A stretch of DNA of 64,000 nucleotides. Source: Campylobacter jejuni (lineage in GTDB: Bacteria; Campylobacterota; Campylobacteria; Campylobacterales; Campylobacteraceae). The notes under the pieces were generated by a model. That model ran no database searches. It was not told the DNA's origin and saw nothing but the letters and a program-made list of their open reading frames with translations. Positions 8,725-17,367 of the stretch are shown here, in pieces (the stretch's first letter is position 1; every line of letters begins with the position of its first letter). The translations under genes were made by a program, and so were the position numbers. Location: positions 1,116,001 to 1,180,000 of the forward strand of contig NZ_LN831025.1 of NCBI RefSeq assembly GCF_001457695.1, read 5' to 3'.

Positions 8725-9407
8725 AAATCTTCCTTTAAAATTTTAATCCATTCTTCACCCTTAGGGCTTAATTTTTGTCCTTTAAAACTCTGTTTTGCAA
8801 AAGCTACAATCAAAGCATGAAAAATTTGATAAAGTTCATAAAGTTCGCATTTTCTCCCTAAAATTTTACACAAATTTTCTTGCTCACTCTCTATACTACT
8901 TTGAAAAAATTCTCTTAATTCTTCATAATTTTCAAACTCATAACCTAAGTGAAAAGCCAAACGCAAGCTATAACTATCTACAACCAAAATCTCTCTTTTG
9001 CAAAGATAGTTTAATATCCCATCAACACTTTCAAAACCCAAACCTTTGATATTTAAAAGCCATTTTCTGCTTACATTTGTTTTAAAATTTTCTAAATTTT
9101 CATAAGTGTTTATGATACTTTCTACTAAGCCTTTTAAACGCTTGGCTTTGGTATTATAAAACCCGCTAGGCTTAATTAAAGTTGCAAGTTCTAAATTGGA
9201 TAAAGTATTAATTTGTTCTAAACTTGCAATATTTTCCTTTTTTAAATTTTCTAAAGCTTTTAAGACATTTTTCCAATTTGTATTTTGAGTTAAAATCACA
9301 GAAATTAAAAGCTCAAATTCACTCAATCCTTGATTTTCAAGCCAATCAAAATCATGATAATTTAAATCTAAATTTAAAAACTTGGTAAAAATTTGTGCTC
9401 CAGTCAT
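8721..9407 (-). CDS. HhH-GPD DNA glycosylase, MagIII-like (not classical endonuclease III)
   Basis: A 228-residue helix-hairpin-helix DNA glycosylase. The HhH reads LLNIKGLGFESVDGIL and is followed by the catalytic Asp in ILVVDSYSLRL. The lysine that gives endonuclease III its lyase activity (normally in GxGxKTA) is Glu here, and the C-terminus lacks the four-cysteine iron-sulfur cluster of Nth. Both traits match the 3-methyladenine glycosylase MagIII of Helicobacter pylori, so I infer a monofunctional alkylbase glycosylase in base excision repair. It is often annotated as endonuclease III. It sits in a 4-base overlap chain with thiD and the ATPase gene. Confidence 0.7.
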   Translation of the reverse strand: MTGAQIFTKFLNLDLNYHDFDWLENQGLSEFELLISVILTQNTNWKNVLKALENLKKENIASLEQINTLSNLELATLIKPSGFYNTKAKRLKGLVESIINTYENLENFKTNVSRKWLLNIKGLGFESVDGILNYLCKREILVVDSYSLRLAFHLGYEFENYEELREFFQSSIESEQENLCKILGRKCELYELYQIFHALIVAFAKQSFKGQKLSPKGEEWIKILKEDL

Positions 9408-10165
9408 TTAAAATTCTCCTTAAAAGCCAAATAAAATTGCTTTGCAGTACGACCACTTCTACTTGCTCTTAGATTAGCAAATTCTTTAGCTTTAGCGTGT
9501 AAAAGCTCTTTATCACAAGAATAATCTTTAAAATAAAAATCTATCATCTTTAAATACTCTTCTAAATTTCCCTGATAAAAACTTAACCACAAACCAAATC
9601 TATCACTCAAGCTTAATCTTTCTTCAGCGGCATCACTTAAATGAAGTTCTGTATGTGCAATTTGCGTATCAAGATTATCAGCAATGCTTTCACTTAATAA
9701 ATGCCTACGATTTGAACTCGCATAAATAATTACATTATTTGGGGCTTTTTCTATGCTTCCTTCAAGTAAAGGTTTTAAAAATTTATAACTATCATCTCCC
9801 TTCTCAAAAGAAAAATCATCACAAAAAAGTATAAATTTAAAATTTTCTAATCTGATTTCATCGATGATATCTGCCAAGGCAAATAAATCTTCTTTATTTA
9901 ATTCGACAAGTCTTAAGCCCTGTTCTTTAAATTCATTAAATATAGCTTTAATTAAACTTGATTTTCCAGTGCCCTTGGATCCCCATAAAAGTGCGTGATT
10001 TGCCCCTTTATTTTGAATAAAATTTAAAGTATTTTCATAAAGTGCTTTTTTTTGACTTTCCATAGCTACTAAATCTTTTAAAGTGATAGGATCGATTTCA
10101 AAAATAGGCTTTAAATAATCTTTTCTTGCTCTATAAATTGCTGCATAAGTTTTATTCCAATCCAT
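9404..10165 (-). CDS. DUF815-family AAA+ ATPase
   Basis: A 253-residue P-loop protein with Walker A WGSKGTGKSSLIKA near residue 62, Walker B FILFCDDFSF, sensor-1-like IIYASSNRRHL, and an arginine-rich C-terminal SGRTAKQF segment. The arrangement matches DUF815, a widespread AAA family of unknown function distantly related to DnaA/DnaC-type loaders. No substrate can be inferred. It is immediately downstream of mfd (1-base gap) and overlaps the glycosylase gene by 4 bases, so a DNA repair setting is possible but unproven. Confidence 0.8.
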   Translation of the reverse strand: MDWNKTYAAIYRARKDYLKPIFEIDPITLKDLVAMESQKKALYENTLNFIQNKGANHALLWGSKGTGKSSLIKAIFNEFKEQGLRLVELNKEDLFALADIIDEIRLENFKFILFCDDFSFEKGDDSYKFLKPLLEGSIEKAPNNVIIYASSNRRHLLSESIADNLDTQIAHTELHLSDAAEERLSLSDRFGLWLSFYQGNLEEYLKMIDFYFKDYSCDKELLHAKAKEFANLRASRSGRTAKQFYLAFKENFK

Positions 10166-10166
10166 T

Positions 10167-13103
10167 TTAAGCCTTTCTTAAATGCGTTAAAATTGCCTCT
10201 AAAATATCATCATCATCTTTGCTTTTTGCCTTGATGAGTTCTTTTTCATCATTTAAAGCAATAAATTGAATATTTTGCTCATAGTTGCTAATACTTTTAA
10301 ATTTATTTAAAGCTAAAATTTTAATAGTAATCAAAGATAAAAATTGCTTAGTATAAATGTCAAGTTTTCCAAAGCGATCTTCAATTTCACCTTCGATCTC
10401 ATAAACCTCATGAACTTGCTCACACTTGCTAAGTCTTCTATAAAGTTCTAATCTTAAGCGATCTTCGCTGATAAGTTCGCTGTTTAAAAAGGCATTAACA
10501 TTGAGTTTTAAATCAAGTTTATTTTCTTTTTGATCCACTTCATTTTTACTTAAAGCATTAAGTTCATCTTCTAACATTTTAAGATATAAACTATATCCAA
10601 TTTGCTCGATATGTCCACTTTGATCCACGCCTAATAAATTTCCACCGCCACGAATTTCAAGATCATGATAAGCCAAAATAGAACCTGCACCTAAAAAAGA
10701 ATTACTTTCTAAGGAAACAAGACGCTTTAAGGCATCTTTTGTGATAGCATTTTTATCTTCGATTAAAAAATAACAATAGCCTTGCTTATCACTTCTTCCC
10801 ACACGCCCACGCAATTGGTGTAAATCAGCCATACCAAAACGATCGCTTTTTTCTACTATAATAGTATTTGCATTGGGCAAATCAATCCCACTTTCTACGA
10901 TAGAAGTACTTAAAAGCAAATCATATTCTTTATTTTCAAATTTTAACATTTCTTCTTCTTGCACCTTAGCATCAATTTTAGAATGTAAAATCAAAATACG
11001 CAAAGTAGAAAAAAGTTCTAATAAATGCTTTTTACACTGCTCTATGCTTGCAATATGATTATGAATATAAAAAATTTGTCCGCCGCGTCTTAACTCTCTT
11101 GCTATAGCTTCTTTTAAAAGCGCGTCATCATTTTCTTTAACAAAAGTTCTTACATCCATCCTATCTTCTGGTGGAGTTTGCAAAACACTATAAGATTTTA
11201 TAGAACTTAAAGCTTGATTTAAGCTTCTTGGTATAGGGGTTGCTGACATGGATAAAATATGTGAATTTTGAGTGATTTCTTTAAGCTTTTCTTTTTGCTT
11301 CACTCCAAATTTATGCTCTTCATCAATAATAACAAGGGCTAAATTTTCACATTCTACACTTAAAAGCACATGAGTTCCTACAACTACACAAGCTTTATTT
11401 TCTTTTAAATTTTGTAAAACTTGTTTTTTTTCTGCACTACTTGTAAAGCGATCAAGTTTAAAAACCTTTATATCAAAAGGATCAAAACGCTTTTTTAAGG
11501 TTTTATAATGCTGATGAGAAAGCAAAGTTGTAGGCGCAAATAAAAATGCACAAAATCCACTTTTAACTACTGGATAAATAGCATTCATAGCGACTTCTGT
11601 TTTTCCAAAACCCACATCACCGCTTAAAAGCCTATCCATGACTTTTCCACTTTGAAAATCTTGCAAAATTTCATGACAGGCTTTATCTTGATCACTTGTA
11701 TAAACAAAACCCGCACTAGCTATAAAATCAGTCTGTCTATTTAAATCCACTGTAATTTTTTTTGCTTGCACCAAAGATCTTTTAGCCGCCATAATAACAA
11801 TTTCAGAAGCTATGGCTAAAAGTTTAGTCTTTAATTTTTCTTTAAGTTTAATAAAGCTTGTTTTACCTAGTTTATCTAAGCTTGGAATAGATCCACTCAC
11901 GCCCAAATATTTATCAATCAAATAAAGATTTTCCACTGGTAATAAAAGCTTGTCAGAATTTTGATACTCTATAGCAACAAACTCTTTTTTTGCTCCGCTT
12001 ATCACTATCATCTCAAGACCTAAAAATTTACCTACCCCATAATCTTCGTGTACTATATAATCCCCATTTTTAAGCTCATCTATAATCAAACTAGCTTTTT
12101 TTCTTGTTTTTTGTTTTTTGTTTTGATTTAAAGAAATGATTAGCTCTTCAGGACTAATAAGATTAAGCCTTAAATCACTTTTTACAAAATGGATATTTTG
12201 AGTATCTTCAAGCTCTAAAGCTTTAAATAAAGCTTCGTTTTTAGCTAAAAGTGTGATTTTTTTATTTTTATGAAATTCAAAAAAATCTTTATTATAAGAA
12301 CTTTGTAATTCTTTAAATTTTTTAGCTTGAGGTAAAATTTTTGCATTCACAAAACTTATATCTTTTTCATATTCATTAATATCAAACTTTTCACAAGCTA
12401 AAAAATCAAGTTCTAAATAATCAAAAAAATCATCAATACACCAAAACCCTAAAGAATTGATATCATGTATTAAAGTATCGCTTTGAAAATCTTCTAATTT
12501 GTCCTTAAAAATTTCATAATTTTCTTTGTCAAAATATTTTAAAAAAGGACAAATTTCAAAATGTTCTAGTTCGTTAGGAATAGACTTTTGACTTTGCAAA
12601 TCAAAATATCTTATACTTTCAATCTCTTCGCCAAAAAGCAAAATTCTAATAGGATTTTCTTCATTGATACAAAAAATATCAATAATATCCGCACGAATTG
12701 AAATTTCACCTTTATCCTGAACTATATCTACAAATTCGTATCCCAATCTTGAAATTTCATCTTCAAAACATTTCAAATCAAAATTTTGTTTTTTATCGAT
12801 ATGATAATTTTGCAAATGTTTTTTTGAAGGAAGTTTTTTTAAAACAGTATTTAAAGGAGAAATAAGGATTTTTTTTTCTTCTTCTTTATGATAAGCATTT
12901 AAAATCTTACAAAGATCAAAAAGTTCTTTAGAAAAAGCCCTTAAATCATCTCCAAACTGCGCTCTAAAATCAGGTAAAACAAAGGTTTTTAAACCCTTAA
13001 ATCGTGAAACTTGAGCGAGTAAATCTGCTTGTTTTTCATCTTTACAAAGAAAAAGTTCACAAATTTTTGGATTTTGTAAGTATTCATAAAATGAAGCTTG
13101 CAT
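10167..13103 (-). CDS. mfd: Transcription-repair coupling factor Mfd
   Basis: Displaces RNA polymerase stalled at DNA lesions and recruits UvrA. The 978 residues hold a shortened UvrB-like N-terminus, the RNA-polymerase-interacting CarD-like domain (GDYIVHEDYGVGKFLGL), and the RecG-like motor with Walker A LSGDVGFGKTEVA, DEEH box VIIDEEHKFGV, and SATPIPR. Motifs V/VI, including QLRGRVGRSDKQGY, and the TRCF C-terminal domain follow. It is about 150 residues shorter than the E. coli protein, mostly at the N-terminus, as is usual in epsilonproteobacteria. It overlaps the bactofilin stop by one base (TAATG). Confidence 0.96.
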   Translation of the reverse strand: MQASFYEYLQNPKICELFLCKDEKQADLLAQVSRFKGLKTFVLPDFRAQFGDDLRAFSKELFDLCKILNAYHKEEEKKILISPLNTVLKKLPSKKHLQNYHIDKKQNFDLKCFEDEISRLGYEFVDIVQDKGEISIRADIIDIFCINEENPIRILLFGEEIESIRYFDLQSQKSIPNELEHFEICPFLKYFDKENYEIFKDKLEDFQSDTLIHDINSLGFWCIDDFFDYLELDFLACEKFDINEYEKDISFVNAKILPQAKKFKELQSSYNKDFFEFHKNKKITLLAKNEALFKALELEDTQNIHFVKSDLRLNLISPEELIISLNQNKKQKTRKKASLIIDELKNGDYIVHEDYGVGKFLGLEMIVISGAKKEFVAIEYQNSDKLLLPVENLYLIDKYLGVSGSIPSLDKLGKTSFIKLKEKLKTKLLAIASEIVIMAAKRSLVQAKKITVDLNRQTDFIASAGFVYTSDQDKACHEILQDFQSGKVMDRLLSGDVGFGKTEVAMNAIYPVVKSGFCAFLFAPTTLLSHQHYKTLKKRFDPFDIKVFKLDRFTSSAEKKQVLQNLKENKACVVVGTHVLLSVECENLALVIIDEEHKFGVKQKEKLKEITQNSHILSMSATPIPRSLNQALSSIKSYSVLQTPPEDRMDVRTFVKENDDALLKEAIARELRRGGQIFYIHNHIASIEQCKKHLLELFSTLRILILHSKIDAKVQEEEMLKFENKEYDLLLSTSIVESGIDLPNANTIIVEKSDRFGMADLHQLRGRVGRSDKQGYCYFLIEDKNAITKDALKRLVSLESNSFLGAGSILAYHDLEIRGGGNLLGVDQSGHIEQIGYSLYLKMLEDELNALSKNEVDQKENKLDLKLNVNAFLNSELISEDRLRLELYRRLSKCEQVHEVYEIEGEIEDRFGKLDIYTKQFLSLITIKILALNKFKSISNYEQNIQFIALNDEKELIKAKSKDDDDILEAILTHLRKA

Positions 13104-13498
13104 TATTCTTCGTTGTTATTTTCAATAAGTTTGATAGTATCTTCTTTAATTTTACTAGTTCCATTAAAGCGACCGCCATTTTCTATAGAAATTTTTTGCG
13201 TTGAAATATCGCCATTAACAACTCCGCCCGCTAAAATTTCTAAACTATTGGCCTCAAGTTGCCCTTCAAAACACCCATTTACTACAATTTTATCTGCTTG
13301 TAATTCACCTTTTAAATTTCCATTTTTTCCGATAACCACAATGCTTTCAGAATGAATAATACCACTTAACTCTCCATCAACATGAAGCATAGAAGCAAAA
13401 TAAAATTTACCCTCAATTCTCGCACCTGAAGAAATTACTGTTGTTTCTGAGCTAGAGCTGGATGTTGGGCTGATACCGCCTTTATTAAAGATTGCCAT
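13103..13498 (-). CDS. Bactofilin (CcmA-like cell-shape protein)
   Basis: The 131-residue protein is almost entirely a bactofilin beta-helix, with repeating short strands such as SIVVIGKNGNLKGELQADKIVVNGCFEGQLEA. Bactofilins polymerise without nucleotide at the inner face of the membrane and position cell-wall enzymes. In H. pylori the homologue CcmA overlaps csd1 and both are needed for helical shape. Here the gene overlaps the M23 peptidase gene by 64 bases in the same way, so a shared role in the curved shape of C. jejuni is a fair inference. Serine-rich N-terminus (about residues 11-20). Confidence 0.88.
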   Translation of the reverse strand: MAIFNKGGISPTSSSSSETTVISSGARIEGKFYFASMLHVDGELSGIIHSESIVVIGKNGNLKGELQADKIVVNGCFEGQLEANSLEILAGGVVNGDISTQKISIENGGRFNGTSKIKEDTIKLIENNNEE

Positions 13499-14337
13499 GG
13501 AACTCTCCTTTCTTGATTAAAAAAATCATTCATATTTTTTCTTTGCAAATTTAAAAAATACAAAGGTTCTAAAGTTTTATTAATAAACCTTACCTCATAG
13601 TGCAAATGCGGCCCCGTAGAAAGACCCGTATTGCCACTATAACCTATCAACTGCCCTTTATTAACAAATTGACCTGCTTTGACCACTTCTTTGCGCATCA
13701 TATGAGCAAATACTGTTTTAAAACCAAAATTATGCAATAAAATTACATTATAGCCATAGCCATTATCGCTATAACCTGAAAATTCCACTACTCCACTTGC
13801 TGGTGCATAAATAGGAGTACCAATTTCTGCTCTTAAATCAATACCAGGATGAAATTCCCTTCTTTTTAAAAGCGGATGCTCTCTCCAGCCAAAATTTCCT
13901 GTAATGCCTTTATTTTCAATAGGCCATCCATTAGGAATTTGCCCCAAAATTCCAAGTTGCTGCTCATTGGTAAGCTGAAGATTATCAAGTCTTGCACTAA
14001 TTGTAAGATTATTTTCTGCTTCTAAGCCCAAAGCCTCTTCAAAAGAAGCTATTTTATCTTCTATAGCTGCATACTGCTGAGTTTTTTCTTCTATGCTTTT
14101 TTGCATTTGCGAATTAGATAATTCCAATTCTTTGCTTTTTTTCAAAAGCTCCTCACGCTTTTCACTGATATCACTAAGTTTGCTATCGAGATATTTGATA
14201 TAAAAACCACTAAAAACTAAAAATAAAACAATAAAAGCAATAATATAAAAAACTATTTTTTTGATTATTTGATTTAAATAAAAATGTCTTGAACCGTTAA
14301 TATCTGTAATGGTAATAGTGAATTTATTTTTTACCAC
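13435..14337 (-). CDS. M23 (LytM) peptidoglycan endopeptidase, Csd1-like
   Basis: A 300-residue cell-wall hydrolase: cytoplasmic start, one membrane helix (about 27-46), a periplasmic coiled coil (about 52-102), and a LytM domain from about 140. Zinc motifs are HPGIDL (HxxxD) and HLHYEV (HxH), both intact. The start is GTG with GGAG five bases upstream; it overlaps the end of folC. I believe this is the C. jejuni gene known as pgp3, linked to helical shape, from memory. ENNLT at 108-112 lies in the periplasmic part and is a PglB-type sequon. The 64-base overlap with the bactofilin gene suggests coupled translation. Confidence 0.88.
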   Translation of the reverse strand: MVKNKFTITITDINGSRHFYLNQIIKKIVFYIIAFIVLFLVFSGFYIKYLDSKLSDISEKREELLKKSKELELSNSQMQKSIEEKTQQYAAIEDKIASFEEALGLEAENNLTISARLDNLQLTNEQQLGILGQIPNGWPIENKGITGNFGWREHPLLKRREFHPGIDLRAEIGTPIYAPASGVVEFSGYSDNGYGYNVILLHNFGFKTVFAHMMRKEVVKAGQFVNKGQLIGYSGNTGLSTGPHLHYEVRFINKTLEPLYFLNLQRKNMNDFFNQERRVPWQSLIKAVSAQHPALAQKQQ

Positions 14338-15484
14338 ACCACTCCTTTAAAAAATTTTCTACCAGCATAAAAGAACCAAAAACTAGATTTTTTTTATTCT
14401 CTTCTAATTTTACAAATTCTTTACATTGTATGCCTAGCTTTGATGCAATACTATAAATTTCATCATCGGCCAGCTTTCGTTCTGCACTTTTATATTTATA
14501 TATTTGTATTGTATCAATAATAGGCTTTAATGTATTTAAAATTTGAAAAATATCCTTATCCAAATAAGCATTATAAATAAGATTTATTTTTTCTCCTTGA
14601 AATTTATCAAGCATGGCCTTAGCAGCCATGGGATTATGACCCACATCAACAAAAAAATTTGGAGAAATTTCTTGGCATCTTCCTTGTAAATTTAACTCTT
14701 GTAACTTTTTTAAAGCTTCTAAGGTTTTGTCTTGCGAAGTTAAAATTTCACAAGCCTTTAATGCAAGCTTTAAATTATGCTTTAAAAAATAAGGTAAAAC
14801 AAACTTTTTACAATAAATCTCAAATTTTTCTTTCAAAAAAGGATTTAAGGAGGAAACTTGCAAATTAGCTTTTTTTAAAAAAGCAATTTTTTTTGCTAAA
14901 TTTAAAACATTTTGCTCTTGCTCATCACTTATAAGTGCTATAGGTGCCATAACTTTAAGCTTGGTTCTTGCAATATCTTCTAAAGAATTGCCCAAAATTT
15001 GAATATGGTCAAATCCAATTCTTGTAAAAATACTCATCCTTCTTTCAAAAACAGAAGTAGCATCATATTCTCCACCCACTCCTGCTTCTAAAACAATGAA
15101 ATCGCATTTTTGAAATAAAATCATAGCTAAAAAAGTAGCATATTCGAAATAACTTAATTTTTGCAAGTCTTGTTTAAAAATTTCTTCAAGTCTTATATGA
15201 GCTTGTTCTAATTCTTCATCATTCGCAATCTTACCATCAAGATAAAATCTTTCATTAAAACTGAAAATGTGCGGGCTAGTATAATGCCCTATTTTATAAT
15301 TTAAATTTTCTAAAAGTTGGGTTAAATATCTACCCGTGCTACCTTTACCATTTGTGCCTATAAGTTGGATTATGGGAATATTTTTAAAATATTTCTTATA
15401 TTTTTCATACATTCTAAACATCAAAAAACGATCAATTTTATCGTAATTTATACTTTTTTGAGCTAAAAAATTCTCAACTTTCAT
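14324..15484 (-). CDS. folC: Folylpolyglutamate synthase / dihydrofolate synthase
   Basis: Mur-ligase-like enzyme that adds glutamate to dihydropteroate and folates. The P-loop reads IQLIGTNGKGSTGRYL, followed by the FolC-typical SPHIFSFNERFYLDG and the Mg site VLEAGVGGEYDATSVF, and later FVDVGHNPMAAKAM. I take the start at MKVENFLAQ, which overlaps the upstream gene by 11 bases; an in-frame ATG 12 bases earlier is also possible. Length of about 386 is slightly short for the family. It is within the long minus-strand chain. Confidence 0.92.
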   Translation of the reverse strand: MKVENFLAQKSINYDKIDRFLMFRMYEKYKKYFKNIPIIQLIGTNGKGSTGRYLTQLLENLNYKIGHYTSPHIFSFNERFYLDGKIANDEELEQAHIRLEEIFKQDLQKLSYFEYATFLAMILFQKCDFIVLEAGVGGEYDATSVFERRMSIFTRIGFDHIQILGNSLEDIARTKLKVMAPIALISDEQEQNVLNLAKKIAFLKKANLQVSSLNPFLKEKFEIYCKKFVLPYFLKHNLKLALKACEILTSQDKTLEALKKLQELNLQGRCQEISPNFFVDVGHNPMAAKAMLDKFQGEKINLIYNAYLDKDIFQILNTLKPIIDTIQIYKYKSAERKLADDEIYSIASKLGIQCKEFVKLEENKKNLVFGSFMLVENFLKEWCGKK

Positions 15485-16871
15485 TATGTTGTTCATTAAC
15501 CGCTGCAATTTGCTTTATTAACTCATCTAAAATATTAATACTTGGCTTACTTTGCTTATCAAGATAAGCCACGTGAATTTTAGGAGTTATAATATCTTGC
15601 TTATAAATAAATCTAAAATTTTCTATAGTTTTAAGATTTGTATTTACAAGCTGTGTAATTTCATCTTTGCTTTTTCCTGGCGAAACAATCAAATAACTCT
15701 TTTCATCTATCATCCACAGTTCATCAAATTCACTACAAGAATCTTTTAAAATTTTTTTAAATCGAACAAAAATTTCATTCAAACTTCCCATACCATATTT
15801 TTCCATAATGAAACGGTAATTTACTATAGAAAATAAAGCTAAAGAATAATTAACTTTATACTTATTAAAATTTTCATCCATTTTATCAAGCTCTTTAAGA
15901 ACACTCCAAGCCTCTCTCTCTTCTAAGCTTTGCGTGAATTCAATTTGATTATTTAAAGATGTAATTTTTTCTCCAAGTTGTTTAAATTTTAGTTTTAAAT
16001 CCTCAAAACTAAGTTTTACTTCCCCATTTTCATCTGGTTTTAAGGTATTGATAAAATCCATATTTTTTTCATTCGATTTATTAAGTAAGACAAGCAATTC
16101 ATAGATTTTTTTTAGATTATCATTAAAAAAATTTAAATTTTTTTGGACATACATATTATCAACCATTATACGATGATTTATAAATTCCATTAGTTCATTT
16201 TTAAAATTTTCTTCGCCTATTACAAAAGGCTTTTGTGTTAAATTTTGTATAAAACCTTGAATTTTTAAATCTTCTACCAATGAAGGATTTAAACCCAAGC
16301 ATAATAATTCACTAAAGTGCTCATAACTACGCTCTTCAAGCTTGACTAAGAGTTTTTTAATCACGCTATCATAATCATCATATTTACTAATGCCATATTT
16401 ACGAGCTTGTTCTTCTAAGTCATTTTCATCATAATTTCTTTCAAGCTCTTTCCATTTTTTAGTAAGCAAGTAAATACTTTCACTATCCATAGTTTTAGAA
16501 ATTCTAATCGAAGTCACCTTAGCCAAATCTCTTATCTTTTTATCCTTACTTATTTGCAAAGTTTTAGATATGGTATATAAAAAATCAAAAAATTCACTAA
16601 ATTGTTTTCCGCTTTGTCTATTTAAAACAGAAATTAAAAAACTAATTAGTTCTTCTAAACTTCTTATAGTTTTAGAATTTAATTCTTGTTGATAAATCGG
16701 CAAAAGCAAGGTTTTGTATTTGTCAAGTTTAGCTTTATTTGAGCTTGTGATACCATATTTTAAAGATAATTCTTCAAAAATTTCCGTATAATTTTCAGGA
16801 GTTGGTTTTAGTTTTCTTTCTTTTAATGCAATTAAAGTTTGCTTTGCTATTTCATTAGTATTTGGAATCAC
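15474..16871 (-). CDS. Degenerate GGDEF-like protein of unknown function
   Basis: A protein of about 465 residues, rich in helices, without signal peptide or membrane segment. The last 150 residues follow the outline of a GGDEF diguanylate cyclase (ALFSIVNYRFIMEKYGMGSLNEIF, then the active-site hairpin, then KIHVAYLDK), but the GGDEF signature is replaced by IDEKS, so cyclase activity is very unlikely. The N-terminal two thirds are unrecognised, with a TPENYTEIFEELSLKYGI start. The start is probably GTG at 16871, preceded by AAAGGG at 7 bases; it overlaps lptE by 17. It could be a scaffold or a nucleotide-blind regulator. Confidence 0.6.
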   Translation of the reverse strand: MIPNTNEIAKQTLIALKERKLKPTPENYTEIFEELSLKYGITSSNKAKLDKYKTLLLPIYQQELNSKTIRSLEELISFLISVLNRQSGKQFSEFFDFLYTISKTLQISKDKKIRDLAKVTSIRISKTMDSESIYLLTKKWKELERNYDENDLEEQARKYGISKYDDYDSVIKKLLVKLEERSYEHFSELLCLGLNPSLVEDLKIQGFIQNLTQKPFVIGEENFKNELMEFINHRIMVDNMYVQKNLNFFNDNLKKIYELLVLLNKSNEKNMDFINTLKPDENGEVKLSFEDLKLKFKQLGEKITSLNNQIEFTQSLEEREAWSVLKELDKMDENFNKYKVNYSLALFSIVNYRFIMEKYGMGSLNEIFVRFKKILKDSCSEFDELWMIDEKSYLIVSPGKSKDEITQLVNTNLKTIENFRFIYKQDIITPKIHVAYLDKQSKPSINILDELIKQIAAVNEQHNES

Positions 16872-17367
16872 GTTTTTGCCCTTTAATAGCAATTACGGAA
16901 ATAAACTCATCAAATGCCTCGCTTGAAGCTGCTCGAATAGCCTCATACCTTGCAGAATCACTAATAATACTATTTGGAGAAATTTCAAAATTATAACTTC
17001 CACTTGTACTAAAAGCCTGACTTGAACCATCTTTAAAGACAACATTAAAATCTAAATTTAATTTAGCTTTATAACTAATAACATAGCCATTTTTATCATA
17101 AGCTAAAGGAATAAATTCTAAATTATTCATTTTAACATTAATTACATCATCTGCCTCGTGTTTTAAAGCAAGTTTACGCCCTAATTTTGAAATTACCATT
17201 TCTTTTAAAGTATCGGCAACATAGATACTATTTTTTGGGTCTTGTTGACTTAATTCAACATTAACATAAACCTTCTCATCGAAAATATTATTAGCGATTT
17301 TTGATATAGGAATATATCCACAAGCGCCTAAAAATAAACCTATACAAAAAATTAAAATCTTTTTCAT
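16855..17367 (-). CDS. lptE: LPS-assembly lipoprotein LptE-like
   Basis: A 170-residue lipoprotein with signal peptide [16 protein letters not shown]; the lipidated Cys is residue 16. The body has the LptE-type alternating strands and ends with an helix containing [18 protein letters not shown]. LptE plugs the LptD barrel that exports lipooligosaccharide to the outer leaflet. Sequence conservation is weak in this family; the position directly after leuS is the same as in E. coli (leuS-lptE), which supports the call. ATGA overlap with leuS. Confidence 0.82.
   Translation of the reverse strand: MKKILIFCIGLFLGACGYIPISKIANNIFDEKVYVNVELSQQDPKNSIYVADTLKEMVISKLGRKLALKHEADDVINVKMNNLEFIPLAYDKNGYVISYKAKLNLDFNVVFKDGSSQAFSTSGSYNFEISPNSIISDSARYEAIRAASSEAFDEFISVIAIKGQKRDSKY

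Noticed and set aside
13098-13355. Open frames on the + strand opposite bactofilin and mfd
   Set aside because: They are antisense shadows of well-supported genes, without ribosome sites or recognisable products.
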